A model generated the notes under the pieces. It saw nothing but the letters and a program-made list of their open reading frames with translations. It searched no databases and was not told the DNA's origin. Below, in pieces: positions 45,583 through 55,960 of a stretch of 64,000 bases of DNA (within the stretch, counting starts at the first letter, position 1; every line of letters starts with the position of its first letter). Position numbers and translations under genes: made by a program. The stretch comes from Isoetes taiwanensis (Eukaryota; Streptophyta; Lycopodiopsida; Isoetales; Isoetaceae), in assembly GCA_021234155.1 (NCBI GenBank), contig JAJEKV010000053.1:6106488-6170487 (forward strand). Direction: 5' to 3'.

Positions 45583-45772
45583 GGTCCTTTTCACATGACT
45601 GTCTTATTTTGTCCTTTTTATGAAATATCCAATAAGAGCATGCCACTCAAGCGAAAGAGGGTGAAGTTTCTTTCACATATCAAAAATAAGACATGTCTCA
45701 TTTAGGTTCGGGTAGGTTTGGATAGGTTCGGTAAGGGAAATGGAGTCTTAGGAGACTTCCCCCGCCATAAAA
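45583..45772. mobile_element. Tourist-like MITE fragment (copy 1)
   Basis: Starts GGTCCTTTTCACATGACTGT after TAA and matches the interior of the MITE at 45,776-47,978 (AAGCGAAAGAGGGTGAAGTT, GTAGGTTTGGATAGGTTCGG). It ends at an internal TAA where copy 2 begins. The second half is missing. Confidence 0.6.
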
Positions 45773-45783
45773 TAAGGGCCTTT

Positions 45784-47316
45784 GACTCAGCGACGTTGGA
45801 GGCGTGCTGGTATTCTCACAGTGGGTGCTTGGTATGAGGCAAGATACTTGTTGACTTGGGATGCTTTTCAGATTAAGTTTATGCGTTCTCGATGGAAGGA
45901 AGGAAGGAAGAAATTTTTAACGTCCACGGAACCCAATCGGGTTATGGGACCCAATACAAAAGAGAGGGCAAAAGCCCAGACTGAAACTCGGGGACCAAGC
46001 CCCGTGACCAAACCAGAAAGGCCGAAGCCAAAAATCAAACGTGGGGACCAGCCCCAGTACACAGAACACCGGGGACTATACCACGTAACAAATCATAATG
46101 CTGAAATAAAATAACAGAAACGGGCATAAGGCCAAGCAGAGCTCGGTGGCAAACCAACTACACAGACACTGCCCATGGATCAAGTGGCCAGTGATCCCGA
46201 ATGATAGCCTGCCCGCCTCTATACACAGCCCACTTCCGGTGCAGACGAGCCTCGCGGACACGACATAGTTCATCCTTCCGTCGGCAGAGCTGTGCTGGGG
46301 TAACGTCTTCCTGGACGGAGAAGGGGGTCCCTTGCAAGTGATTACCATGGCGGAGGATGTGCAGCCTGGACACGGCATCCCTGAAACTGACCAGTAAATG
46401 ACGGGGGCGGTCAGGCCGTGCTGCTCCAACTCGACGAGCCGAGAGAATGCCATCTGCCTTTACGTGCATCACCTCAGCAAAGAAATGGGTCATAGAGCTC
46501 TGTGGCAAAAGCTGGCTGACGTTCTACCAAACGCGCCTTCACAATCAGTTGATGTTCCTACTTGGAATGGTCTCCAAATTGTTAATGCACAACGTCTTGT
46601 GCATTTGTTATATCAAAAGTTGGTTGATGTTGACATTTTCCCCCCCGGGTTGGTTGGCAGCATTCCTCCTCCTCAGTGGAAGCGTATGTGGTCCTGGATC
46701 TGGAATAAATTGCTGCATCCCAAAGTTTCTACCTTATGGTGGCAACTCCTTCACAGATGTCTGCGGGTTAATGTGCTGGTACATAAGTTTTATCCCCGCA
46801 TTTCAGAACTCTGCCCACTGTGTAAGCGGCAAGTTGAGAGTATCGTGCACTGCTTCTTTCTATGTGACCAAGTTCAGCCACTTTGGTCATGGTTACTATC
46901 TCTCTTCCATGTGGTCTTGACTAGCCAGTAGGTGCTTCTCACCATTTATCCTTGCACTTGGAACAGCTTGCAGCAACAGGCTTTCCACTTAGCTTCAGGC
47001 TGGTTGTTGTGGTCTATTTGGAAAAGAAGGCGAATGTGTATCTTCAAAGGCTTATCAATTAGTTCGACCAACTTCTTCACGAGGCGCAAGACAGATTGGT
47101 GAAGGCATACCTATGTTCTCAGCTTGCTCTTGAGAAAAAACGTCTGATTTTTGAGGAATATTTGGGTATCTTGTCTTATGCATAGACAGGCGGCTGCACT
47201 CAGTGGGTTATCTTTGTCTGCTGAGATTTTATTCCTGTCTCTGCATCTATATGTGTACTTCTTCTGGAATATTGAATAAGAGTTTGTCGTCCTTCAAAAA
47301 AAAAAAAAAAAAAAAA
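45784..47316 (+). mobile_element. 5'-truncated LINE (ORF2 zf-RVT end, poly(A)) inside MITE copy 2
   Basis: AAGGGCCTTT lies on both sides (45,774-45,783 and 47,317-47,326, partly inside the A-run), with a 21-base A tail before the second copy. Coding: LTWDAFQIKFMRSRW (to 45,892), then, after a nested insertion, LWQKLADVLPNAPSQSVDVP and the zf-RVT motif CPLCKRQVESIVHCFFLCDQ (46,497-46,930). The reading frame was open around the nested insertion, so the nested element came later. Confidence 0.85.
45893..46495 (-). mobile_element. ORF1-only (HAL1-like) retroelement with (TTCC)n tail
   Basis: A minus-strand insertion inside the zf-RVT LINE. The frame 46,508-46,158 encodes PRHLLVSFRDAVSRLHILRH, LQGTPFSVQEDVTPAQLCRR and KWAVYRGGQAIIRDHW. 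This resembles the C-terminal domain of L1 ORF1 proteins (Transposase_22 type), not the DUF4283 type of the other LINEs here. About 245 bases of 3' region follow, ending CCGTGGACGTTAAAAATTTC and (TTCC)n (45,893-45,912). The last ~57 bases resemble the end of the GC-rich LINE (TTGGGTCCCATA...CCGTGGACG). No ORF2 lies between. It may be truncated at its 5' end. Confidence 0.65.
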
Positions 47317-47981
47317 AAGGGCCTTTTTCACCCGATGTCTTTAATTATGGCTGTCCCATTTCATATAAGACATTATTTGTGACTCCAAAGCAAAAAATAC
47401 GACACACATATATAAGTAGCTTTCACACTAGAGTGTCTTATTTGTATAAGATACAAATAAGACACTAACAAAAACTAGTGTAGAAACCATCACAAAATAA
47501 GACCACCTATTATTTTGAATATGATTGATCAATAAGTGGTGTCCTATTTTATGGCAAGGGAAGTCTCCCGGTATAAAATAAGACTCCATTTCTTTTACCG
47601 AACCTATCCAAACCTACATGAACATAAATGAGATGTGTCTTATTTTTTATAGTGTGAAAACAACTTCACCCTCTTTCGCTTAAGTGGCATACTCCTATTG
47701 GATACTTCTAAAAATTAGACAAAATAAAACAGTCGAGTGAAGAGTGCCTAATAAGACACCACTTATTGACCAATCATATTCAAAATAGTAGGTGGTCTTA
47801 TTTTGTGATGGTTTTCACACTAGTGCTCGTTAGTATCTTATTTGTATAAGACTACAAATAAGACACTGTAGCGTGAAAACAACTATATATCTGTGTCTTA
47901 TTTTTTGCTTTGGAGTCACAAATGATGTCTTATATGAAATGCGATAGCCATATTTTAAGACATCGTGTAAAAAGGCCCTAA

Positions 47982-49110
47982 GGCAGACTCTTGGCGAAAA
48001 AAAAAAGGGCACAAGATGTTGGAATCATGGAGCATAGGTTGGTGGAGCAGTTGGCCAAGCCTAAGTAAAATCGAATCCAAGCTTTGAGTTGCAGATCTGA
48101 CTCCACAAGCACAATGGCAGCACCTGAAACAACTTTGCAAATAGAAATGCAAAACCAACCAAGGCTAGGGTAAAAACATTCTGACAACAATAAATTGCCA
48201 AAAGGAGCAAACAGAGCTTGGCGCAGGCATAGCCCCAGGGGATTCAGTATTGTTTGCAGTATGGGACATGCGCATGCAATAAAGGGGTTTTTTTTACCAT
48301 TTTGTATTTGTATACTTGCCATTAGGGAATTTTTCACCATTACATGGGGCAAAATATATACTTTAGGAGTTAAATTAGCTTTCAAAGGTAGTATACTAGG
48401 GATGTTTTTGGCCACCCTATGAACCCAGATATCCATACCCCCTTATTACTAAGTGCATCCCCCAGGGACATAGCAAGCGGAAGAAGAAGAATAAACAAGA
48501 CAACGAACAAAAATACATAGATCAAGCTAGGAAAAAATCAACCCTAAACCTTCAAAAGATTGTAGAACGTTAAAAGCAAGCAAAAAAAACCAAAAAATCA
48601 CGAAAAAAAACAAAGCGAAAAGGAGATTTACCTTCCGAGAGCAAGAAATTGATAAAAACATTCCAAATCTTGAAATCTATAAGTAAAACGTCAAAAGAAC
48701 AGCAAAGATTTGAGAAAAAATGTCAACGCCATCGAGATTTACCCAAGCGCTAAAGAAAAACACGCTACTTCAGGCGGTCGGCCGCTGTCGCCGAAGAGAG
48801 AGAAAAAAAATGGAAAACATAAAGAGAAAAGGGTCTTCATCCAGTTGGTTGCCACGCGGAGGCAGAATTGGCTTGAAAATACAAACTGGCTTGAAATATA
48901 TACAACCATAAAATTATTTTAATTGAAAATACCCTTTTATTGGAAACTACTTTTTGTTTGAAATTTATTGTAATAGGCCCCCTTTGTTTTTAGCACACCA
49001 GCCCAACCAAGCCTACAACCTTTCTTGCAATTCTAGGCTGTCCACATGCCACATCACCAAAAATAGATGTGTCATTATTGTGCACCATTAGATCATTGGT
49101 TTTTGCATAT
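47982..49110. other. Non-coding stretch
   Basis: A 152-codon minus-strand frame (48,436-47,978) has a Leu/Ile/Cys-rich mix but no recognised family, and ends inside the MITE edge. The rest is AT-rich with A-runs. Confidence 0.4.
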
Positions 49111-49116
49111 CGGTCC

Positions 49117-52100
49117 AGGAAATTAGAAAATTGGTCAAACATAGTTACGGAGATTGAAAGTGTTACGAAATAAGGCCCTTTTTCCACGGTAGTCTTATCT
49201 CTAAACGTCACAATCTTATCCAATGATGTTTGGCCACCTATTGTCTTAAAACTAAATCAGTTTTCCACTATAAAAATAAGACATGTCTTATTTAGGTTCG
49301 GAATAGGTTTGGATACCAAATGGAGTCTTATTTTATTCTAGGGGATTTCCCCTGCTATAAAATAAGACACCTAGTCTTATTTGAATATATTGAATATATA
49401 ACTAAAAATCAGATGTGTCTTATTTTTTCATGTTTTTCCACTAGTATTTTAGTGGTGTCATATTTTATGACTACCATGCAGTGGAAAAGAAAGTTTAAAC
49501 CCGTGTGTCTCATTTTTAGCCCTGGAATCACAAATGGTCTCGTATATTGTATGTGACAGCCATATTTTGCGACTAGTGTGGCAAAAGGTCCTAACTTCTC
49601 CTTTGGTTGAGCCTGTGATATTGCTTTTATTCTTTTGTGCGCTCCAAAAAGAAGCCACACAGATTGATCCATTCTGGTAAAAGCCTTCCTTTTCTGCTTG
49701 ATTTCATTTCTCTTCTTTTTCATTTTGCATGTTATCGGAAGTACAAACCTGTATATTTCGAGATCAATTGAGTCGGACCTGAAGACCCCTGGTGCTGAAG
49801 TGAATCTGACAAAAACTGAGGTAAATATACGAAGTAGCTTGCATAAGTCTTGCTCTCTTTTGCACGCATAGAGCAGCCAGATTCTATTATATTCAAGCTG
49901 TGGACGAGCCTATTTCCTCAGAAACCATTATTTTTTTGGCATCAACGTGGAAATTCGAAGATGGGCAATCGATTTGCCTGCGAAATCATGCTATCATGAA
50001 GCTTACACATCCAAACCTAATTCATATGTACGTATTGTTTAGCTTTCTTGGTTTATGTTTTCCTTTATCAGAGACATTTTTCTTGCTTTAAATTTCATGA
50101 GAGAAGCATTTGGTTTTAGAGATTTGTAAGAATTATTTACTGCTACTCATAAGAACAACTTGCAAGCTTCTGGGAAGTTATAATGGCTCTAATTTTTCTC
50201 AAGATGGCAGATCTGCACAGACTCTGTTATGCTACTTCAAGCTCTCATTAAGCTATTATATGAGATTTTTGGAACTCCTATTGATGTGCATGCATTTGAT
50301 TGTGAAGCCAGGAAAGTTTTCAAGAGCTACAGTTATAGTAAGCTTTTGAATTGTGAGATTGCAAATTTTCTATGGTGATTACAATTGATGTATCTGATTG
50401 TAATTGTAATATGCTCGGGTTCATTGCATTGAGAATTGTAATGCTCTTTCTTCCCTCAAAGCACTTAATATTTTTTTATTTATTTTTCTTGCCATTTGAA
50501 TTTGTTTCACATACTCTATGGCATTTCTAGAAGGCGTCTGCCTTGTAAGGTTAGTCTTTTTGTGACTCTAGCCATATCTCATCAAACATGAAATCTATTT
50601 TGTTAATGGGTCTGGAAAGCTAGTGTGAGATCTGCGTGTCTTTTCCCCCTGCATTTCTTCTTCTCCCTATAGTTGTGAACGATATTTCATGATTTCTTGG
50701 TGATTCAGAAAGAGGCTTGCATTTTAAGCCACAAAAAAAGAAAGGTCGTTTCAGCTTATTCTATAAGTTGCAAAACGACTTTGGATGGACCTTCTTGCAT
50801 TAGCGCAGGCATTGGAGAACACCATTTTTCTATTGTTAAGTGAGAATTAGGGAGCACGTGACAGTCAAAATAATTTATTATTTTTGCAAACACAGTTGAA
50901 TAAGGTCCGGGAATTATTCAAGCCTTTATTTACTCCTTCTTTCATTGATGGTAATTTTATTGTTCACATGCAGAGGCATCGAGGAAATTAGAAAATTGGT
51001 CAAAAATAGTTACGGAAATTGAAAGTGTTACGAAATAACTTCTCCTTTGGTTGAGCCTATGCTATTGCTTTTATTCTTTTGTAGAAGCCACACAGATTGA
51101 TCCATTCTGGTAAAAGCCTCCCTTTTCCACTTGATTTCATTTCTCTTCTTTTTCATTGCATGTTATCGGAAGTACAGACCTGTATATTTCGAGATCAACT
51201 GAGCCGGACTTGAAGGCCCCCGGTGTTGAATTGGAATCTGACAAAAACTGAGGTAAACATATGAAGTAGCTTGCATAAGTCTTGCTCTCTTTTACGCGCA
51301 TAGAGAAGCCTGATTCTATTATATTCAAGTTGTGGACGAGCCTATTTCCTCAGAAACCCTTATTTTTTTGGCATCAACGTGGAAATTCGAAGATGGGCAA
51401 TCGATTTGCCTGCGAAATCATGTTGTCATGAAGCCTACACATCCAAACCTAATTCATATGTACGTATTGTTTAGCTTTCTTGGTTTATATTTTCCTTTAT
51501 CAGAGATATTTTTCTTGCTCTAAATTTCATGACAGAAGCATTTGGTTTTGGAGATTTGTAAGAATTATTTACTGCTACTCCTAAGAACAACTTGCAAGCT
51601 TCTGGGAAGTCATAGTGGCTCTAATTTTTCTCAAGATGGCAGATCTGCACAGGCTCTGTTATGCTACTTCAAGCTCTCATTAAGCTATTATATGAGATTT
51701 TTGGAACTCCTATTGATATGCATGCATTTGATTGTGAAGCCAGGAAACTTTGCAAGAGCTACAGTTATAGTAAGCTTTTGAATTGTGAGATTGCAAATTG
51801 CGGTGATTACAATTGATTTATCTGATTGTAATTGTAATATGCTTGGGTTCTTGCATTGAGAATTGTAATGCTTCTTCCCTCAACGCACCTAATGTTTTTT
51901 TATTTATTTTTCTTGCATTTATAGAAGGCATCTGCCTTGTAAGGTTAGTCTTTTTGTGACTCTAGCCATATCTCATCAAACATGGGATCTATTTTGTTAA
52001 TGGGTCTGAAAAGCTAGTGTGAGATCTGCGTGCCTTTTCCCCCTGCATTTCTTCTTCTCCCTATAGTTGTGAACGATATTTCATGATTTCTTGGTGATTC

Positions 52101-52269
52101 AGAAAGAAGCTTGCATTTTAAGCCACAATAAAGGAAAGGTTGTTTCAGCTTATTCTATAAGTTGCAAAAAACGACTTTGGATGGACCTTCTTGCATTAGA
52201 CCAGGCATTGGAGAACACCATTTTTCAAAATAATTTATTATTTTTGCAAACACATTTGAATAAGGTCCG
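49117..52269 (+). repeat. Tandem segmental duplication (49,117-50,909 and 50,982-52,269)
   Basis: The two copies share, in order, AGGAAATTAGAAAATTGGTC, a segment reading LYISRS(I/T)E(S/P)DLK(T/A)PG, a 45-codon segment beginning VDEPISSET(I/L)IFLASTWKF that ends at a GTACGT donor-like site, and GAACGATATTTCATGATTTC further on. The VDEPISS... segment keeps its frame with conservative changes, so it may be an exon. I do not recognise the gene. Copy 1 is longer because of a MITE. Confidence 0.8.
49174..49591. mobile_element. Tourist-like MITE (418 bp) with TAA duplication
   Basis: Ends GGCCCTTTTTCCACGGTAGT and, inverted, GGACCTTTTGCCACACTAGT; TAA on both sides (49,171-49,173 and 49,592-49,594). 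The second copy of the surrounding duplication has the empty site GTTACGAAATAACTTCTCC at about 51,022-51,040. The ends and the duplication are therefore exact. Confidence 0.95.
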
Positions 52270-53669
52270 ACAATAAAAATGTGCTCTTTTGATACTTCAA
52301 TAATGTATTTATAACTCATCCAAGTTTGCCATAATTCTATTCTCTTTAACATTAATTTCTAACCAAATGAAAACGTCCCACTTATCATGGGCCAAGTTTG
52401 CATCACATAGGTCAAGTGCAAAGCTCCACCGTTCCCATGAGCACCTTACTTTGCCCGATTCAGATTTAGGGCTTCAGTCCCAAGTATTCTCCAAGCAATT
52501 CTGAGCCCCAGGTTTTTTATGTTGGTATGGTTTTTTCAGGTCTGCAATTTCATGGGAAACCACCCTAAGAATTATGGAACTTAGAAAATACATCTCTCCT
52601 AAATCTCAAGTCTTGATGTAAAACGTGATCTTTGCATTACTTTGGTTTCAATGTCCAAGTAGACATGGATATGGATTTTATATTTTTAATATGAAATGAA
52701 CATGGCCAAATGACATTGATATGGGTTTTTGTCAAGTCGCCTCCACGTGAAAACCTTCCAAAAGAAGCCAACAAAAAAAAAACCTTCAAACAAAACTGTG
52801 GAAAAACCAAACCCCAATTTCTGACGTCAGCAACTATGATTTTTGCATACTTGCATGTGCCAAAACCATAAAGAATCATATGTAACACCTCTTCCTTCAA
52901 TTGTAGAAGATAATGGCAAATAGGCTCAACTTAGCCAAATCATAGGCCAAGTTTGCATCATGAACAAAAACACCACTATGAAGTTCCAACATACAAAAAC
53001 GTCATCAAACATACACCTTACAAATACGTTGTCAAACATACATCTGAACAATTGGGCAATCTTAGACATTCAACATCTTTGCATGCCATTGATCTTATCT
53101 CAAACAACAAGATATTCATTGACTAAGAAATACGGAACTTGGAAAATACATCTCTCCTCATCCCAAATCTTGATATTGTAACATGATCTTTCACATCACT
53201 TTAGTTTGAATGTCTCTTTGCATTAATTTAGTTTGAATGTCCAAGTGGTCATGGATATGGATTATATGCGTTTAATACGAACTGAACATGGCCAAATGAC
53301 ATTGATATGGATTTTGGTCTCTTGAAGCAATATACACCCTCAAATAAACTCCCATCATAATGAATCCTAGGCAAAGGCACTGACCTCATGAGCTATTTTG
53401 CCTAGAATATTGTAGTGGTAAAATGACATGAGCAAGCCATGTTTGCATTTGGAAAGCAATTGGAAACTTCTATTTATAATGGAGTTTGCAAATAGGACTG
53501 GGATGTATAAATCTTAAAAAATCATTGAAAAACAATTGTTTGTTGTACAAAAACTTGATAATTGAGATACCTTTGACAGGCAAAAAAGGAGGGACAAAAA
53601 AAGGGCTTCCAACTAAGAGTTGGGATGCCAAATAATTTGCTGGTTCTGCAAGCCCAAGGACTATCTAGG
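52270..53669. other. Non-coding stretch with a short direct repeat
   Basis: Segments 52,644-52,735 and 53,225-53,320 match (ATGTCCAAGT, CATGGATATGGATT, GAACATGGCCAAATGACATT). No supported genes. The second lies 350 bases downstream of the 3' end of the lectin gene (minus strand). Confidence 0.5.
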
Positions 53670-55232
53670 CTATGTTTTGTGGGCAATATAATCCCTGATT
53701 TTCTGTCTGGCAATTCTGTACAAAACAATGGCACCCAAAGCAGCCACTATTGATCCAACTACAATGGTTGCTGTGTATTTTTTGGCCATGGATTTGGATG
53801 ATTTGGAATGAGCAGCAGGGGGGCTTGATTCTGCTGGAGGAGGAGGAGCAGACGGATTTGATTCTGGTGCTGGATTTGATGGAGTGGTCGGAACGGATGG
53901 AGTGCTTGGAATTGACGGACTTGGAGTATATGGAGTTGATCCAGATGAAGAACTCTGTACTCTGACATACGCAATGTGATCCAGATTGCTTGTTTCCTTC
54001 AGAAAAAATGCCATCTCTGCATCAACATGTAGACACGATTCTGCTTCTCTCCAGTAAAATGCCACTGCACAGTTGCAATCTTGTAAGCAAGCATCCTGGC
54101 ATTCATCTTCTGTGTGAATCCTTGACGCAGGCCTGTGCGAGTTTTTCATCGGATACTCGGAAAAATAATCTATGCCTGGAAATGCTTTCATCTCATAAAC
54201 TGATGCTTCATATTCAAGTGTACAGGACAGCGGATTTGCACATTGATCTTGAAATGCATACAGATCTCTGTCTTTTGCTATGCATCCATTACATTTCCCG
54301 TCAGAGCATATTGTACAATGATCAGGCAAAGAGCAAGAATCATTTATGACATCAAATCTCGTCCAATTCCCCTGATTCAAAGAATATGCATGAAGATTAC
54401 CTGTTTCTGCATCAATCTGCAATAATGCTCTGCCGGAAGAAGAACTGACAGATCCCAGAGACAAACTTTTTGAAGGAATCATGCTGCAAACATCAAGAAA
54501 CAGAGTATAAAAAGGGGCGGAATCGCCGGAAAACCTAAGAACTAACTGCTTAGACTTAGGATCAAGCATTGCGTAGACAGTAGTATTACAGGCATGGCCA
54601 AGAATAGAAAGATTATCGACGCCGTCGTAAAAGCTGTGGATCCAATAGGGCTGCGAATCTTGATCTATGGAATAATAAAGAACCAGGCCGCTGGCTTCAA
54701 CATATAACCTGTACATTCCGACCCTGTTTGATGCAGCTTTTACCAGCTGCTTATCGTACTTTAACACCTGCCCTTCCACCAGAGTATCTGTGGGATGATC
54801 AAAGCTTTGCCAAGCTATACCCCCTCCATCGCCGGATTTAAGCACCAGGTTTCCAGTCTCAAGCAGCTCTAAGCCTGTAACCCCGCTGTTTGCTGTGCCG
54901 GAGCTCCAGAGCAAGCTTCCGTCCTTGCCTTGAAGCAGCAAATTTCCGTCGGAGTTAAAAACCAGCGATGGCTTCTGAAATACAGGCCTTTCCAGAACTG
55001 CTTGCCAAATAATTTTATGGGCACTTCTAGCCATAGATTTCCAGTTGAGGGCGATTCCGAAGATGAAGCCATCGCCGGAGGTTGAATTTACAAGGATGAG
55101 TGCAAAATCCGGAGTTGTGAGGGATTGAAAAATGCCATTGTTTTGGGTTTGTAGATACAGAGGAGAAGTGGGGAGAGGGTGGGCGATGGCTGGAATTACG
55201 AAGAAAAGGGCCACAAGAAAGGGCGCTGCCAT
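53670..55232 (-). CDS. G-type lectin receptor-like protein without kinase
   Basis: An intact, intronless 520-residue membrane protein. Residues 1-18 form a signal peptide. About 41-157 form a bulb-type (mannose-binding-like) lectin domain with SDGNLLLQ, ETGNLVLK and the hallmark WQSFDHPTDT at 141-150; the usual VWxANR strand is changed to IIWQAVLERPV. Residues 300-337 are Cys-rich. A PAN/apple domain lies at about 355-425 (DECQDACLQDCNCAV). Residues 426-480 are a Ser/Pro-rich linker, 486-507 a membrane span, and only 13 residues remain inside. Kinase-bearing relatives continue for ~300 residues; here a basic tail and stop follow. The protein likely sits in the plasma membrane with its lectin outside, perhaps as a co-receptor or decoy. 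A related pseudogene lies at 44,710-45,480. TATA-like ATAAATAT lies near 55,387. Confidence 0.9.
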   Translation of the reverse strand: MAAPFLVALFFVIPAIAHPLPTSPLYLQTQNNGIFQSLTTPDFALILVNSTSGDGFIFGIALNWKSMARSAHKIIWQAVLERPVFQKPSLVFNSDGNLLLQGKDGSLLWSSGTANSGVTGLELLETGNLVLKSGDGGGIAWQSFDHPTDTLVEGQVLKYDKQLVKAASNRVGMYRLYVEASGLVLYYSIDQDSQPYWIHSFYDGVDNLSILGHACNTTVYAMLDPKSKQLVLRFSGDSAPFYTLFLDVCSMIPSKSLSLGSVSSSSGRALLQIDAETGNLHAYSLNQGNWTRFDVINDSCSLPDHCTICSDGKCNGCIAKDRDLYAFQDQCANPLSCTLEYEASVYEMKAFPGIDYFSEYPMKNSHRPASRIHTEDECQDACLQDCNCAVAFYWREAESCLHVDAEMAFFLKETSNLDHIAYVRVQSSSSGSTPYTPSPSIPSTPSVPTTPSNPAPESNPSAPPPPAESSPPAAHSKSSKSMAKKYTATIVVGSIVAALGAIVLYRIARQKIRDYIAHKT

Positions 55233-55319
55233 AGCCGAGCTCGGCAGAACAGGGGACCGGAATAAAGTGCGAACGAGGTCAGTGCAGGAAGGTGGATATC
55301 GGGTTTGGATATCAGGCAG

Positions 55320-55960
55320 ACCTCAACTTAACGGTCCAGATTCGAGCTCGGGCAGACAATCCTGGCCGTTGAAAGGCTTACATATTTATGCACATATATT
55401 TATGGTGGCGTTTGTTTAAAATATATACACCCCGGCCTTTTTTGTTTTGTTTGGGTTTGGAACTTAATTTGGTGTACAAGCTGCAGATACCATGTTATGT
55501 TTTGCTAGACTGCCAACAAATGTTCCAATTATATCTTCACATCTTCGGGCGCTTTTCCAAGGTCTAGATTCGAGCTCAGATAGACAATCGAGGCCGTTGA
55601 AAAACTTATGGGGGCTTTTGTTTAAAATACCTCCATGTAAAATAAGATCCTCTACAGCATAGAACATCATGTATGGCGGCATGGAATGTGGGAAACATTC
55701 CAGGGGCCCCGCGACCCACTTCCAGGCCGCCACAATATGGCAACTGGGAGTTTTGCTTGATTCTTACCTGCAGGTGACCGCTTGAGTGGAATTGCTGTGC
55801 CGCTTTCCATTCTGGAGGTGGAATCGCCAACCCAGTTGCCATGTTGTTTTATTATACCTTTTTTGTCTCGCATATTGGATTTGAAACTTAATATGGTATA
55901 CAAGCTTGCAGATACCATGTTACCCTGCCCAATTATATCCTCACATCTCCCATGTTGGTC
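55320..55960. repeat. Partial duplications upstream of the lectin gene
   Basis: GATTCGAGCTC(G/A)G(G/A)(C/T)AGACAATC followed by GGCCGTTGAAA recurs at 55,330 and 55,567. AACTTAAT(T/A)TGGT(G/A)TACAAGC followed by GCAGATACCATGTTA recurs at 55,462 and 55,883. The promoter region has thus been locally duplicated. Confidence 0.7.

Larger units (their letters stand above)
45776..47978. mobile_element. Tourist-like MITE (copy 2), split by a LINE
   Basis: The left end GGGCCTTT (45,776-45,783) is followed by a 1.5-kb LINE and resumes at 47,319 (GGGCCTTTTTCACCCGATGT). The right end is AAGACATCGTGTAAAAAGGC then CC. TAA flanks both sides (45,773-45,775 and 47,979-47,981). The terminal inverted repeat exceeds 150 bases and the MITE proper is about 660 bp. 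A TAA duplication and a GG(G/T)CC start point to the PIF/Harbinger (Tourist) group. Confidence 0.8.

Noticed and set aside
47978..48436. 152-codon minus-strand frame as a host gene
   Set aside because: No recognisable domain; it ends in a MITE edge and has no promoter-like sequence. Noted only as part of a non-coding stretch.
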